DNA from: Pedobacter sp. B4-66
GTDB taxonomy: Bacteria > Bacteroidota > Bacteroidia > Sphingobacteriales > Sphingobacteriaceae
Reading direction: 5' to 3'
Length of the DNA: 64,000 nt
NCBI RefSeq assembly: GCF_018492665.1
Contig: NZ_JAFVME010000004.1
Location: forward strand, 155,988-219,987
In this document: piece by piece, positions 1 through 9,208 of the stretch
Position numbering within the stretch: position 1 is the stretch's first letter
Layout of the letters: each line of letters starts with the position of its first letter
Translations under genes and position numbers: made by a program
Notes under the pieces: generated by a model
The model's input: the letters and a program-made list of their open reading frames with translations, nothing else
Databases searched by the model: none
Told to the model about the DNA's origin: nothing

Positions 1-1
1 T

Positions 2-484
2 GATAAATTAAAAGAAGGTGGCTTTGAGCATTATGAGATTTCGAACTTTAGCAAACCCGGCAAGTATGCCGTGCATAACACCAATTACTGGCGCGGCATT
101 CCATATTTAGGAATAGGGCCTTCTGCACATGGTTTTAGTGGTACAACGCGATACCTTAATATTGCAAACAATGCTGCTTACTTAAGCGAATTACGAGCAG
201 GTAAGCTTGCTGAAACCATCGAAGAACTTAGCCTTTACGATAGGTTTAATGAGTACATAATGACTTCGCTCAGAACAATGTGGGGCACTAGTTTGAATAA
301 AATTGAAGCAGATTTTGGCAAAATATTTTTAACAGATACTATAAAAAATATAAAGCCTTTTATAGAAAAAAACTGGCTACTGAATCAGGATAGCTATATT
401 ATTTTAACTTCAAATGGAAAATTATTTGCAGATCATATTGCATCTGAGTTATTTGTAACAGAAGATGATCACCTTAAATATTAA
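2..484 (+). CDS. hemW: Radical SAM heme chaperone HemW, C-terminal part (5'-truncated by the window edge)
   Basis: The reading frame is open from base 2, so the gene starts outside the window; the visible part is the last 160 residues, ending at TAA 482-484. The stretch NYWRGIPYLGIGPSAHGF and the following R-Y-x-N segment are characteristic of HemW/HemN-type coproporphyrinogen oxidase-like proteins. HemW binds heme and delivers it to respiratory enzymes; the radical SAM CxxxCxxC cluster site lies in the missing N-terminal half. The last ~60 residues match the HemW C-terminal domain in position. The SDR gene follows after 3 bases, so the two are probably co-transcribed. A GTG at 71 is internal and not a credible start because homology-like sequence continues upstream of it. 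Confidence 0.88.
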   Translation, partial: DKLKEGGFEHYEISNFSKPGKYAVHNTNYWRGIPYLGIGPSAHGFSGTTRYLNIANNAAYLSELRAGKLAETIEELSLYDRFNEYIMTSLRTMWGTSLNKIEADFGKIFLTDTIKNIKPFIEKNWLLNQDSYIILTSNGKLFADHIASELFVTEDDHLKY

Positions 485-487
485 GTA

Positions 488-1273
488 ATGAATAATAAAG
501 TTGTTTGGATTACAGGAGCATCATCTGGAATTGGTGAGGCCTTGGTTTATGAATACAATAAAGCAGGTGCAAAGCTGATCATATCCTCACGCAATCGCGA
601 TGAGCTATACAGAGTTAAAACTACCTGCAAAAACCCTGTAAACATTCATGTATTGCCATTAGATCTTGAAAACACTGCTTCCTTAAGTGGCAAAGCAGAA
701 GAGGCCATTCGTATTTATGGTCGCATTGATATTTTAATCAATAGCGGTGGAATTAGTCAGCGTGGATTGGCATTAGAGACTGACCTTGAAACCGAACAGC
801 GATTAATGAATGTTAACTTTTGGGGAACAACTATTTTGAGCAAAACTGTACTACCCAATATGATTGCAAATGGAGGAGGTAATATTGTTTGCATAAGCAG
901 TTTGGTTGGTAAATTTGGAACAAGAATGCGTTCTGCTTATTCTGCATCTAAACATGCATTACATGGATATTTTGACTCACTTCGTTCAGAAGTATATGAC
1001 AAGAAAATAAACATTACGATTATATGCCCTGGGTTCATTAAAACCAAGGTAACTCTTAATGCTTTAACAGCAGATGGCACTCCTCAGGGCACTATGGATA
1101 GCGCACAGGAAAACGGAATGCTGGCAGAAGATTGTGCTAAACAAATCGTTCAAGCGGTTAAAGCAAACAAGGAGGAAGTATATATTGGAGGCAAGGAAGT
1201 GAAGGGTGTTTTATTTAAAAGACTTTTCCCATTAAGATTCTCCAAATACCTGAGAACAGCAAAAGTTACCTGA
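488..1273 (+). CDS. Short-chain dehydrogenase/reductase (SDR) family oxidoreductase
   Basis: A classical SDR of 261 residues: the Rossmann nucleotide-binding motif TGASSGIG is at residues 9-16, the structural Asn is N110, and the catalytic Ser (137/138), Tyr151 and Lys155 (YSASK) are all present. The usual NNAG motif reads NSGG at 85-88. The fold and catalytic residues indicate an NAD(P)H-dependent oxidoreductase of DhrB-like type; the substrate cannot be read from the sequence. There is no signal peptide, so it is cytoplasmic. It sits 3 bases after hemW and probably belongs to the same transcript, which ends at the palindromic terminator near 1341-1392. Confidence 0.88.
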   Translation: MNNKVVWITGASSGIGEALVYEYNKAGAKLIISSRNRDELYRVKTTCKNPVNIHVLPLDLENTASLSGKAEEAIRIYGRIDILINSGGISQRGLALETDLETEQRLMNVNFWGTTILSKTVLPNMIANGGGNIVCISSLVGKFGTRMRSAYSASKHALHGYFDSLRSEVYDKKINITIICPGFIKTKVTLNALTADGTPQGTMDSAQENGMLAEDCAKQIVQAVKANKEEVYIGGKEVKGVLFKRLFPLRFSKYLRTAKVT

Positions 1274-1306
1274 TATAGCGGCAATGATTTGTAATGTCTC
1301 AAAATT

Positions 1307-1318
1307 GCAAACGTTTGC
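1307..1318. promoter_or_regulatory. Perfect LacI-type palindrome GCAAACGTTTGC downstream of lacZ
   Basis: Twelve-base perfect palindrome in the convergent gap between the SDR gene and lacZ. Its 13-base extension CAAACGTTTGCGC is identical, in reverse orientation, to the site overlapping the lacZ promoter at 4608-4620. The central CG and A/T-rich half-sites are typical of LacI-family operators. I see no promoter next to it, so its role (auxiliary operator or chance) is uncertain. Confidence 0.4.
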
Positions 1319-1340
1319 GCAATCATTTCAATATCAAAGC

Positions 1341-1392
1341 AGTAATAAAGCAAAAAGGGAACGTCATGACGTTCCCTTTTTGCTTTATTACT
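1341..1392. terminator. Bidirectional terminator, 52-bp perfect palindrome
   Basis: Arms 1341-1364 and 1369-1392 pair perfectly, and the four central bases (CATG) are self-complementary, so the whole 52 bp is a perfect palindrome. A-rich and T-rich segments lie inside the arms, giving a T tract in both directions. It lies between the convergent SDR and lacZ genes and contains the lacZ stop codon (1388-1390). Confidence 0.85.
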
Positions 1393-4300
1393 TTATTGGT
1401 TTAATCCAGTAAGAATACTCATGCTTTACAAAAGGAACCCTATATTCCTCAAGTGGCATAGAACCCCAACTGTCAATTCCCTGAACGCCGCTTTGAATCA
1501 AATCCAGGTGCATATAAATTTTATCACGTTTTACCAACTCTCCTGAATGATATTGCTGTTTCTGCTCCTCCGGATCCAAATCATTTAATGAATATGGTAG
1601 TGCCGAGAAATTCAATAAGCTATCAGCCATACCAAAGCTTAAGCCTTTGCCTTTTTTATCAGTAAAGTTTACCCAACGCACATCTGTTTTGTTCCCACTT
1701 TCTTGAGGGCGAGCATATGGGAAATATTGCTCATCAATAGTCTGGGTGTACAAACCAACAAATGAACCTGTTTTACGATCCCAATAGTTCTCTCCGGGGC
1801 CACGACCATAGAATTTTATATTATTAAATTCCTTACTCAATTGCAAATCATTACCAATGCGCTGCATTAATGGATATTTCCCTTTGTTAGCTGTAAATCT
1901 GTTGTCAACTTTAACTGTTCCGTCAGCTTTGATTGTAAATATTTGCGTTACACTTGCATCACCATTTATCAATTCTTTTGTAAAAGTTGCAGTTACATCG
2001 CCAGAGGTTTCTTGCTTAATATCTGCCAAACTTAGTTTGCCCTCAGTATAAGCATTACGCCATTTCCTTAAGCTACTGTTAAAACCTGCACCGATATCAT
2101 TATCAGTAGGTGCTCTCCAAAATGCAGGGATTGGCCCTTCGCTAAGCAATTGAGTTCCTTTAACACTGTAACCGCTCATAGTACCATTTGTCGTATCAAA
2201 CACTATAGAAAAGTCTTTGCCTTTTACAAGGGTTTTTCCCGACTCTTTTTCAATGGACAACTTGCCATTAACAGCTATTCTCTCAAGAGGTTTAGCAGAT
2301 CCACTCCACACAAACTGTTCGGCCGCTATATTGTATCCAACAGGAAGAAATGGTTCTTCTTGTTTAAGGTTATAATAAACATTTAAGAAGTACTCTGCAC
2401 CATGCTTAGCCTTGGTTTTAATAGGTAAACTGATCTCCTTTTCTGTTCTAGGCGCTATATTTAAAGTATTCAGATTCCCTTTCTCTATCACCTTTCCGTT
2501 CTCCAGAAGCTCCCAAACAAGGCCCACGTTATCCAGGTTTTTAAAGAAATAAGAGTTATTGATGTTGACCTTATTGTCGCCTTTGTAAGCAGTTTTGATG
2601 TATTGATAAACCTTTTTCACTTCAACCGCCATAGGTGTCATTCCCCTGTAGTTGGTAACCACACCTTTTACACAGAAATCATTATCGCTAAAATCCTGAT
2701 TAACCGGACCACTTAGTGGGAAATCGCCACCATAAGCATTGATGCGTTTACCATTTTTCACTGTATCAATTGCCTGATCAATCCATTCCCAGATAAAACC
2801 ACCCTGTAAATTAGGCTGACCTTCTATCACGTCCCAATATTCTTTAAAGTTACCCAAACTGTTACCCATAATATGTGCAAATTCGCTCATAATTAGCGGT
2901 CTGTCTGGTTTGCTATTTGCGTACTCTTTAAGCCAGTTCGGATCTGGATATTGAGGAACAATCATATCAGTGTTGTAATCCTCTTCTGCACGTTCATATT
3001 GTACAGGTCTGATGTCATTTGATTTTAACCAATCATACCCCTCATAGAAATTCGAACCATTACCTGCCTCGTTTCCTAATGACCAGGTAATTACTGATGA
3101 ATGATTTTTATCGCGTTCATACATTCTTTTAATACGTTCCAAATGAGGAATTCTCCACTGCTTATCATTACCTAACGTATACGCCAAGTCATAATAACGA
3201 CCATGAGATTCTATGTTTGCCTCGTCAACAACATAAAGACCATACTCGTCACAAAGCTCCATCCAATACGGATCAGGAGGATAATGAGAATGCCTTACTG
3301 AATTTACATTCAGCTTTTTCATCATCTCCATATCTTTTCGCATATCAGCATGAGTAAGGGTATGCCCTTGTGTTGCATTGTGCTCATGTCTGTTAACCCC
3401 TTTAAAGAACACCCTTTTCCCATTCACAAGGAAATTATTATTCACAAGTTCAACAGTACGGAAACCTATTCTCTGAGGAATAACTTCTAATACTTCTCCT
3501 TTTTTATCTTTTAAAGTGATAAAAAGCGTATAAAGATTTGGTGTCTCTGCTGTCCATGATGCTACATTCTCAATCTGAGTGCTAAAACTTACAGTACTTT
3601 TATAATTTCCAAGAACTGTTTTAACACCCTTAGTCTCGTCTTTATAAACTGATTTCCCTTTAGGGTCTACTAAGTTCAGTTCAACAGCAAAAGTATCTGG
3701 CTTGCTGTGCATAGTATTTTTCTCTATCTTATAGTTGTCTATTTCCGCTGTTAAAGAAAGAACTCCATTTTTATAAGATTTATCAAGAGTGGCTATTGAT
3801 TTGAAATCTCTTATGTCCAATTTCGGAGTAGCATACAAATAAACATCACGTTCTATTCCAGATATGCGCCACATATCCTGGCACTCCAAATAACTGCCAT
3901 CACTCCAACGGTAAACTTGCAAAGCGACCAGGTTCTCTCCTGGTTTTACATATTCCGTAATGTCGAATTCTGCGGCAAGCTTACTATCTTCACTATAGCC
4001 TACTTTTTTACCATTAACCCAAATATAAAAGGCTGATTTTACAGCTCCAAGATGTATAAATACCTGTTTTCCGTCCCAATTTTTTGGAATGGTAATTTTT
4101 TTCCTGTAGGATCCAACCGGATTGTTATCTACAGGAATATCAAATGGAGGATTCATTCTAGCCCCAGTATTTTTGCGCCCTGCAAATTCGTAGGGTTGAT
4201 TTACATAAATAGGTAAGCCATATCCGTTGGTTTCCCAATTCGCAGGAACCTTAAAATTATCCCACTTACTATCATCAAAATCCGTTTTAAAGAAATCTTC

Positions 4301-4546
4301 CGGTCGCTTACGTGGATCCTGAACCCAATTAAATTTCCATTGACCATTTAGCGTCAAAAAGTAGTTAGATTTCTCTTTCTCTCTTTTAGAAGCCAGATCC
4401 TGGTTTTCAAATGCAAACGCTGATGCCCGCATTGGCATTCTATTTACAGAAACCACTTCGGGTGTTTGCAATTCAGTAGGTAACTGCTGCCCAATTACTG
4501 CCGAAGTGGCCAATAATAGAGATAGGGTGGTAAAAAAAGTTTTCAT
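1388..4546 (-). CDS. lacZ: Secreted glycoside hydrolase family 2 beta-galactosidase
   Basis: A 1052-residue GH2 enzyme with an N-terminal signal peptide (MKTFFTTLSLLLATSAVIG), so it is exported, probably to the periplasm. In order it has the GH2 sugar-binding domain (about 60-240), the immunoglobulin-like domain (about 245-365), the TIM barrel (about 370-665) and the C-terminal beta-galactosidase small-chain domain (about 770-1045). The acid/base Glu is E493 (SLGNEAG) and the nucleophile is E555 (MSEFAH). The full LacZ architecture argues for hydrolysis of terminal beta-galactosides, but in this phylum such enzymes often act on plant or algal glycans, so lactose need not be the substrate. The divergent DUF3472 gene and the palindromic operator over its promoter suggest a sugar-controlled locus. 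Confidence 0.93.
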   Translation of the reverse strand: MKTFFTTLSLLLATSAVIGQQLPTELQTPEVVSVNRMPMRASAFAFENQDLASKREKEKSNYFLTLNGQWKFNWVQDPRKRPEDFFKTDFDDSKWDNFKVPANWETNGYGLPIYVNQPYEFAGRKNTGARMNPPFDIPVDNNPVGSYRKKITIPKNWDGKQVFIHLGAVKSAFYIWVNGKKVGYSEDSKLAAEFDITEYVKPGENLVALQVYRWSDGSYLECQDMWRISGIERDVYLYATPKLDIRDFKSIATLDKSYKNGVLSLTAEIDNYKIEKNTMHSKPDTFAVELNLVDPKGKSVYKDETKGVKTVLGNYKSTVSFSTQIENVASWTAETPNLYTLFITLKDKKGEVLEVIPQRIGFRTVELVNNNFLVNGKRVFFKGVNRHEHNATQGHTLTHADMRKDMEMMKKLNVNSVRHSHYPPDPYWMELCDEYGLYVVDEANIESHGRYYDLAYTLGNDKQWRIPHLERIKRMYERDKNHSSVITWSLGNEAGNGSNFYEGYDWLKSNDIRPVQYERAEEDYNTDMIVPQYPDPNWLKEYANSKPDRPLIMSEFAHIMGNSLGNFKEYWDVIEGQPNLQGGFIWEWIDQAIDTVKNGKRINAYGGDFPLSGPVNQDFSDNDFCVKGVVTNYRGMTPMAVEVKKVYQYIKTAYKGDNKVNINNSYFFKNLDNVGLVWELLENGKVIEKGNLNTLNIAPRTEKEISLPIKTKAKHGAEYFLNVYYNLKQEEPFLPVGYNIAAEQFVWSGSAKPLERIAVNGKLSIEKESGKTLVKGKDFSIVFDTTNGTMSGYSVKGTQLLSEGPIPAFWRAPTDNDIGAGFNSSLRKWRNAYTEGKLSLADIKQETSGDVTATFTKELINGDASVTQIFTIKADGTVKVDNRFTANKGKYPLMQRIGNDLQLSKEFNNIKFYGRGPGENYWDRKTGSFVGLYTQTIDEQYFPYARPQESGNKTDVRWVNFTDKKGKGLSFGMADSLLNFSALPYSLNDLDPEEQKQQYHSGELVKRDKIYMHLDLIQSGVQGIDSWGSMPLEEYRVPFVKHEYSYWIKPIK

Positions 4547-4581
4547 CTGAATAATTAGATTGTATTATCTGCAGTCGAACC

Positions 4582-4613
4582 TAAATATATTTTGGCTAAA
4601 ACATTAGCGCAAA
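4582..4613 (-). promoter_or_regulatory. Predicted lacZ promoter (-33 TTTG, -7 TATATTTA)
   Basis: Reading the minus strand, TTTG (plus-strand 4610-4613) is followed after 20 bases by TATATTTA (4582-4589), a near match to the Bacteroidota TTTG / TAnnTTTG promoter pattern. The start codon is 36 bases further on. The -33 box lies inside the palindromic operator at 4608-4620, so a bound repressor would block it. Confidence 0.5.
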
Positions 4614-4620
4614 CGTTTGA
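4608..4620. promoter_or_regulatory. LacI-type operator overlapping the lacZ -33 box
   Basis: The core CAAACGTTTG (4610-4619) is a perfect palindrome with the central CpG usual for LacI/GalR-family sites. It matches the site at 1307-1318 over 13 bases and covers the predicted lacZ -33 element. No LacI-family gene lies in this window, so the regulator would be encoded elsewhere. Confidence 0.5.
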
Positions 4621-4688
4621 CTTAATTTTAGTTTAATGTTTTTATCATCGTTTTCATACATTTAATTTATAACACAAACTACACATAA

Positions 4689-6005
4689 ATGAACACGAAA
4701 AGAACCACATTGTTTCTGCTTGCATTTCAGTTTTTACTTAGCACCATTTGCCTGGCAAAAACAAAAGATAAAGCAGAACCTGAAACCATTACCATACCGA
4801 TTGGCGGCAATGGATGGGTAAACGAAAATGCTACCGCCAAGATTAAAAATGATGGTATTGCCAATTGGTCGGCCGCTAGCGATGTAATTACCATTTATTT
4901 TAGAACCGAAGCCGCAGGAACTGCAGAATTTGCGCTAAAATTGAGTGTCCCTGAAGGAAAAAGTAAAATAAGTTTAACAGCAGAAGGTACTACCCTCGTT
5001 AAAGAGGTAGGAAACCTTGGCTCTGCCATTGTTAAAATAGGAAGTATTAACATTAAGAACCCTGGCTATGTAAAAGTAGAATTAAAGGGCTTATCGAAAA
5101 CCGGCGGTGTTTTTGCAGAAATATCTGACCTATTAGTTAGCGGAACTGACATTTTAAAAGGAGCAGCATATGTTAAAAACAATGAAGGAAATTACTTTTA
5201 CTGGGGTCACAGAGGCCCATCTGTACATTTAGGATACAAAATACCTGCCGAAGCAGAAAATAATACAGAATGGTTTTATAATGAAATCCAGGTTCCAGTT
5301 GGTGAAGATAAACAGGGAACTTACTTCATGTCTAATGGATTTAGCGGAGGATATTTCGGAATGCAAGTGAACTCACCGACAGAGCGTAGAGTGTTGTTTT
5401 CTATCTGGAGCCCTTTCTCTACTGATGATCCTAAATCTATTCCTGATAGCATGAAGGTAGTATTACTTAAAAAAGGTAGTACAACTAAAACAGGTGAATT
5501 TGGCAATGAAGGTTCTGGCGGACAAAGCTATATGCTTTATCCCTGGAAAGCAGGCAAGAGTTATGCTTTCTTAATAAGAGCACAGCCTGATGCAGATAAA
5601 AAAACAACTACCTATACTGCCTATTTTAAAGATTTAGAAAAGGGAAACTGGCAGCTTGTAGCCAGCTTTGACCGTCCAAAATCTGGAGAATACTTAAAAG
5701 GGCTTCACTCCTTTCTAGAGAACTTCAATCCATCAACCGGCGATCAATCGCGCAAGGCAAATTATAAAAACCAATGGGCTATTGATTCAGAAGGAAACTG
5801 GCATGAAGTTACCGCAGCAACATTTACTGCTGATAATACCGCGAGAGAAAATTACAGAAAAGATTATGCAGGAGGAACAGAAGGTTCATCGTTCTTTTTA
5901 AAGAATTGTGGCTTTTTTAATGATTTCACTCCTATAAGGACTCCTTTACAAAGGAAAGCATCAGGAAAAGAACATCCTGAAATTGATTTCAAAAAACTGC
6001 CGTAA
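4689..6005 (+). CDS. Secreted DUF3472 domain-containing protein
   Basis: A 438-residue protein with a signal peptide ending near residue 23 (CLA). Residues about 35-150 resemble the DUF5077 beta-sandwich module, and about 165-415 the DUF3472 region (YFYWGHRGPSVHLGY, then a W-F-Y-N-E-I segment, G-x-F-S-G-G-Y-F-G-M-Q). These proteins are common in Bacteroidota and appear with carbohydrate-active enzymes; no reaction is established for the family. It is divergent from lacZ with 142 bases between the two start codons. A TACATTTA box at 4657-4664 could be its -7 element, but I see no good -33 element. Transcription ends at the hairpin just downstream. Confidence 0.8.
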   Translation: MNTKRTTLFLLAFQFLLSTICLAKTKDKAEPETITIPIGGNGWVNENATAKIKNDGIANWSAASDVITIYFRTEAAGTAEFALKLSVPEGKSKISLTAEGTTLVKEVGNLGSAIVKIGSINIKNPGYVKVELKGLSKTGGVFAEISDLLVSGTDILKGAAYVKNNEGNYFYWGHRGPSVHLGYKIPAEAENNTEWFYNEIQVPVGEDKQGTYFMSNGFSGGYFGMQVNSPTERRVLFSIWSPFSTDDPKSIPDSMKVVLLKKGSTTKTGEFGNEGSGGQSYMLYPWKAGKSYAFLIRAQPDADKKTTTYTAYFKDLEKGNWQLVASFDRPKSGEYLKGLHSFLENFNPSTGDQSRKANYKNQWAIDSEGNWHEVTAATFTADNTARENYRKDYAGGTEGSSFFLKNCGFFNDFTPIRTPLQRKASGKEHPEIDFKKLP

Positions 6006-6021
6006 GGGGTAGTTTCTTGAG

Positions 6022-6064
6022 GAGGGTGTCAGATCCTAAAATAAATTCAGGATCTGACACCCTC
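6022..6064. terminator. Terminator hairpin between convergent DUF3472 and DUF1501 genes
   Basis: Sixteen-base perfect arms at 6022-6037 and 6049-6064 with an 11-base loop. The T tract is short on both sides, so release may be inefficient. The loop and inner stem (AAATAAATTCAGGAT) resemble a segment at 61618-61636 and may belong to a dispersed intergenic repeat. Confidence 0.7.
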
Positions 6065-6067
6065 TTT

Positions 6068-7333
6068 CTAACTCATCATTCCTATTTTCGTACCGCTCCA
6101 ATCAGGAAAAAGCACTTTATCATTATTGATTTTTAAATGCTTGTCGGCCACTTCGCTAAATACCGCTCTAAAATCGGTGGTAACAGCAAGATCCCTTCCA
6201 TCTTCAAGGTTTTCAATTGCCATCGGATTTACTATTCCATGCACTAGCCCGCCATTTACTCCATTTCCAAGAATAAAATTGCATGAAGCCCGACCATGAT
6301 CAGTACCACCTGTTCCGTTTTGTTTTACAGTACGGCCAAATTCAGTCATGGTCATAACCGTTACATCATCCTGCATAGTACCCATATCTGCCCAAAAAGC
6401 CATAATACTCTCACTAAGGTCATTTACATTTCTTGCAAAGATTCCCGTTTCTCTACCCTGATTAAAGTGCGTATCCCAACCTCCCGATTCAGCAAATGCC
6501 ACTTCCATTCCTACATTCATCTTAATGAGCTGTGCAATCTGCTTCAAAGAATTCCCTAAAGCCGAATTAGGATAAATAGCTCCATTGATAGGTTTATAAT
6601 TTTTTACATCTGTTTTTTGAAGCATTTTTATGGCCTCAAAACTCTCCTTTCCAGTTTCTTTTAATAGTCCCGAAGAGGTTTTACCGTACAAATCTTCAAA
6701 GCTTTTGGCCGCCATATTAGCCCCGCTAACATTACCCTTCATTTGAATATTGAAATCTTGTAAACTGCCAATGGCTACAGCAGGGTTATCACCATAAAAT
6801 GATCTCGGCAAAGATGATGTTAGGCTTACTCCCCTAAGAGCTGTCTCCCCATCATGCCCAAGCAAACCAACAACCCTATTTAACCATCCACTATCAGTGC
6901 CTTTTTTAAAAGGTGTACCCGACTCCATGTAATCCTGTGCATCAAAATGTGAACGCGTATTGTTTGGAGATCCTATCCCATGTACTATCCCCATTCTTTT
7001 CTCCCTAAATACCTTCTCAAAAGCACTCATCGAAGGGTGTAACCCAAAACGACCATCTAAATCTATTAATGGATTATTGCCTGATGACTTAGCCGCAGAC
7101 ATAAACAACGAGGGCCTTGCGTTTTTTAAATATTCGTCGGTAAACGGTGTTACTGCCATGAGGCCATCCATCGCTCCACGCTGAAAAATGCAGACTAATA
7201 TTTTCTTTCTTTCAAAAAGGCCAGGTTGCTTTATACCTGCAACTGCATTTACAATAAAACCTGGTATTCCTCCCATCCCTATTCCGAATAAGGCTAAACC
7301 TCCCGCTTTTAAAAATCCTCTTCTTGATGTCAT
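6068..7333 (-). CDS. DUF1501 domain-containing exported protein
   Basis: A 421-residue protein with a twin-arginine-like leader (TSRRGFLKAGG) followed by a hydrophobic stretch. The body has the DUF1501 features: an early I-F-Q-R-G-A-M-D-G-L motif, H-x-S/F-D-A-Q-D-Y-M-E-S-G near 130, G-G-W-D-T-H around residue 285, and T-E-F-G-R-T-V with T-D-H-G-R-A near 330-345. DUF1501 belongs to the alkaline phosphatase/sulfatase-like superfold; its biochemical role is not established. It follows the DUF1800 gene by 21 bases, the standard two-gene operon seen in Bacteroidota and Planctomycetota, so the two products probably work together outside the cytoplasm. Confidence 0.9.
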   Translation of the reverse strand: MTSRRGFLKAGGLALFGIGMGGIPGFIVNAVAGIKQPGLFERKKILVCIFQRGAMDGLMAVTPFTDEYLKNARPSLFMSAAKSSGNNPLIDLDGRFGLHPSMSAFEKVFREKRMGIVHGIGSPNNTRSHFDAQDYMESGTPFKKGTDSGWLNRVVGLLGHDGETALRGVSLTSSLPRSFYGDNPAVAIGSLQDFNIQMKGNVSGANMAAKSFEDLYGKTSSGLLKETGKESFEAIKMLQKTDVKNYKPINGAIYPNSALGNSLKQIAQLIKMNVGMEVAFAESGGWDTHFNQGRETGIFARNVNDLSESIMAFWADMGTMQDDVTVMTMTEFGRTVKQNGTGGTDHGRASCNFILGNGVNGGLVHGIVNPMAIENLEDGRDLAVTTDFRAVFSEVADKHLKINNDKVLFPDWSGTKIGMMS

Positions 7334-7354
7334 AATAGTTCTTCTAGTTTAAAC

Positions 7355-9208
7355 CTATTTACGCTGAAATTCCGGAGAGCCAAGGATTATACCTACTACC
7401 TGAGCAAGTTCCGACCCTTTTTTATTGATTTTGTCATTTTTTACAATAGCCATTCCATCATCATTACCCATCGTATTAGCAGCTTTTTCTACTTTCTTAT
7501 CTAAATCAGATTCTTTAAGCAAAGGTTTCAATCTTTTTATAGTAGCATCAAGATTACGCTCCGGCATAATGATCTTACTGTATGTAGTTAGCGCCGCTTC
7601 AGCACTTTCTGGTTCATGGTTGTTGTTTAACGCTTCTAGATCAATCTTTACTCCGGGGATACGTTGTGAAGCAAGAGCTAAACCAAAATTCATTCGACTT
7701 AATAAAGCGCCGGTATTGATCCAATATTGCCCTCTATCAGGAAACCCCGTAGGTGCCTGATAATAGTACATCTTCTGGCCCATTTTACTAATCCAGCTAA
7801 ACAATTGATAGGGTTGTGTAATTTTAGCATCCAAGCTACGTACTGCGCTAATGGCAAGTTCAAAAGGCGATTTGGTTTTTTCCCTTAAAGCATCGGCATT
7901 CCAGAACTCAGAAGAAGAAACCATAGTAATCAGCACCTGTTTTATATCTCCATTAGTTTTGATAAATGTTTTTGACATTTTATCTATCAATTTTGGAGAA
8001 GGCTGGTCGCTCACAAACCTTGTTGCTATCTTTTTTGAAATAAACTTTGCTGTAGAAGGATTGTGAGCAAGCATGGTTAATAAGGTTACACCCTCTTCAT
8101 ACCCACCATTGGCAGAGAAACGCTTACCAAGAACTGTTTTCTCTCCATTGTCATGTTTAGTCGGTACAAATAAGAAATCTCCCTGATGCACAAAACCCTG
8201 CTTTTCGAGGTTATCAATACCTACCCTATCCATCAATTTTTTCATTGCTGAGCCATAACCTTCTTCACCCATTGGAGCAATGGTCCATCCGGTTAATACT
8301 CTTGCAGCCTGAGTTACATCATTCTGAGTATATCCTCCATCTACACCAAGGGTATGCAATTCCATTACCTCACGGGCATAGTTCTCATTTAATCCGCCCT
8401 GTTTCTTTTTAACCTGCATTTTCTTAACCCTTGTCTCTCCATCCATTAGGCTCGAGTCCTTTTGGGCTACTGGAACAGGCTGTCCGCTACTGTTAAAATT
8501 ATCCAGATAAATGAGCATTGCAGGAGATTTTGCTGTAGCCAATAGCAAATCACTGAATTTCCCGGTTACATTAGGTCTGATTACATCCCGCTCAAAAGCA
8601 GGGATAAATGGTGCGCATTGATTTTTGATAATGGAAACATTAAAGTGATTGAACCAGAAATCGGTAAGCAGTTCCCGTAATTGATTATTGGTATAGGTAG
8701 CTCTTAATATTTTTTGGTTAATAAACTGACGGTACAACTCCTGTGGAGCTTTTAGTCCGTTCATTTCCATATAACTTTTAATCTGTTTTCTATAAGCAAC
8801 CTGATCTCCTTTATTTACAGAATCTTTATTGATAGTCCCATCTTTAATGGCCATCCGTAATACTCTGGCAGCTCTGGGATATTTATTTTCTACTTCAGTA
8901 TTGGTTAAATTGATATCATCGAACTGAGATAATATTGTATCAAGCGCTTCATCCTGTAAATCCCCTTCCAACTGCTGCATAAACCATTTCTCCAAACCAA
9001 TTTTCAGGACGGCATCTACATCTCCTATGCTAGCACCATAAGTAAATCTGCTTAAAAGATGAGCCGCAGCCTGCCGTTCGGTTAAGCCGGCCTGCTTGTA
9101 AGGAAACTTAAATTTTAAGGACATTGGCTCTCCCTGAAATGAAGAAAAGAGGATAGTGAAAAACAAGACAAATAGAAACGAAAAGAAAATCCTTATTGGT
9201 GCTTTCAT
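7355..9208 (-). CDS. DUF1800 domain-containing secreted protein
   Basis: A 617-residue protein with a strongly hydrophobic signal peptide (about 1-25). DUF1800 hallmarks are visible: A-A-H-L-L-S-R-F-T-Y-G-A near the start, L-R-E-L-L-T-D-F-W-F-N-H-F-N-V around 185-195, N-E-N-Y-A-R-E-V-M-E-L-H-T-L-G near 275, and R-V-L-T-G-W-T soon after. The family is large and of unknown activity. It is the first gene of the DUF1800-DUF1501 operon. Reading the minus strand, a possible promoter has TTTG at 9289-9292 followed by a weak TATATTCT-like box about 17 bases later. Confidence 0.9.
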   Translation of the reverse strand: MKAPIRIFFSFLFVLFFTILFSSFQGEPMSLKFKFPYKQAGLTERQAAAHLLSRFTYGASIGDVDAVLKIGLEKWFMQQLEGDLQDEALDTILSQFDDINLTNTEVENKYPRAARVLRMAIKDGTINKDSVNKGDQVAYRKQIKSYMEMNGLKAPQELYRQFINQKILRATYTNNQLRELLTDFWFNHFNVSIIKNQCAPFIPAFERDVIRPNVTGKFSDLLLATAKSPAMLIYLDNFNSSGQPVPVAQKDSSLMDGETRVKKMQVKKKQGGLNENYAREVMELHTLGVDGGYTQNDVTQAARVLTGWTIAPMGEEGYGSAMKKLMDRVGIDNLEKQGFVHQGDFLFVPTKHDNGEKTVLGKRFSANGGYEEGVTLLTMLAHNPSTAKFISKKIATRFVSDQPSPKLIDKMSKTFIKTNGDIKQVLITMVSSSEFWNADALREKTKSPFELAISAVRSLDAKITQPYQLFSWISKMGQKMYYYQAPTGFPDRGQYWINTGALLSRMNFGLALASQRIPGVKIDLEALNNNHEPESAEAALTTYSKIIMPERNLDATIKRLKPLLKESDLDKKVEKAANTMGNDDGMAIVKNDKINKKGSELAQVVGIILGSPEFQRK

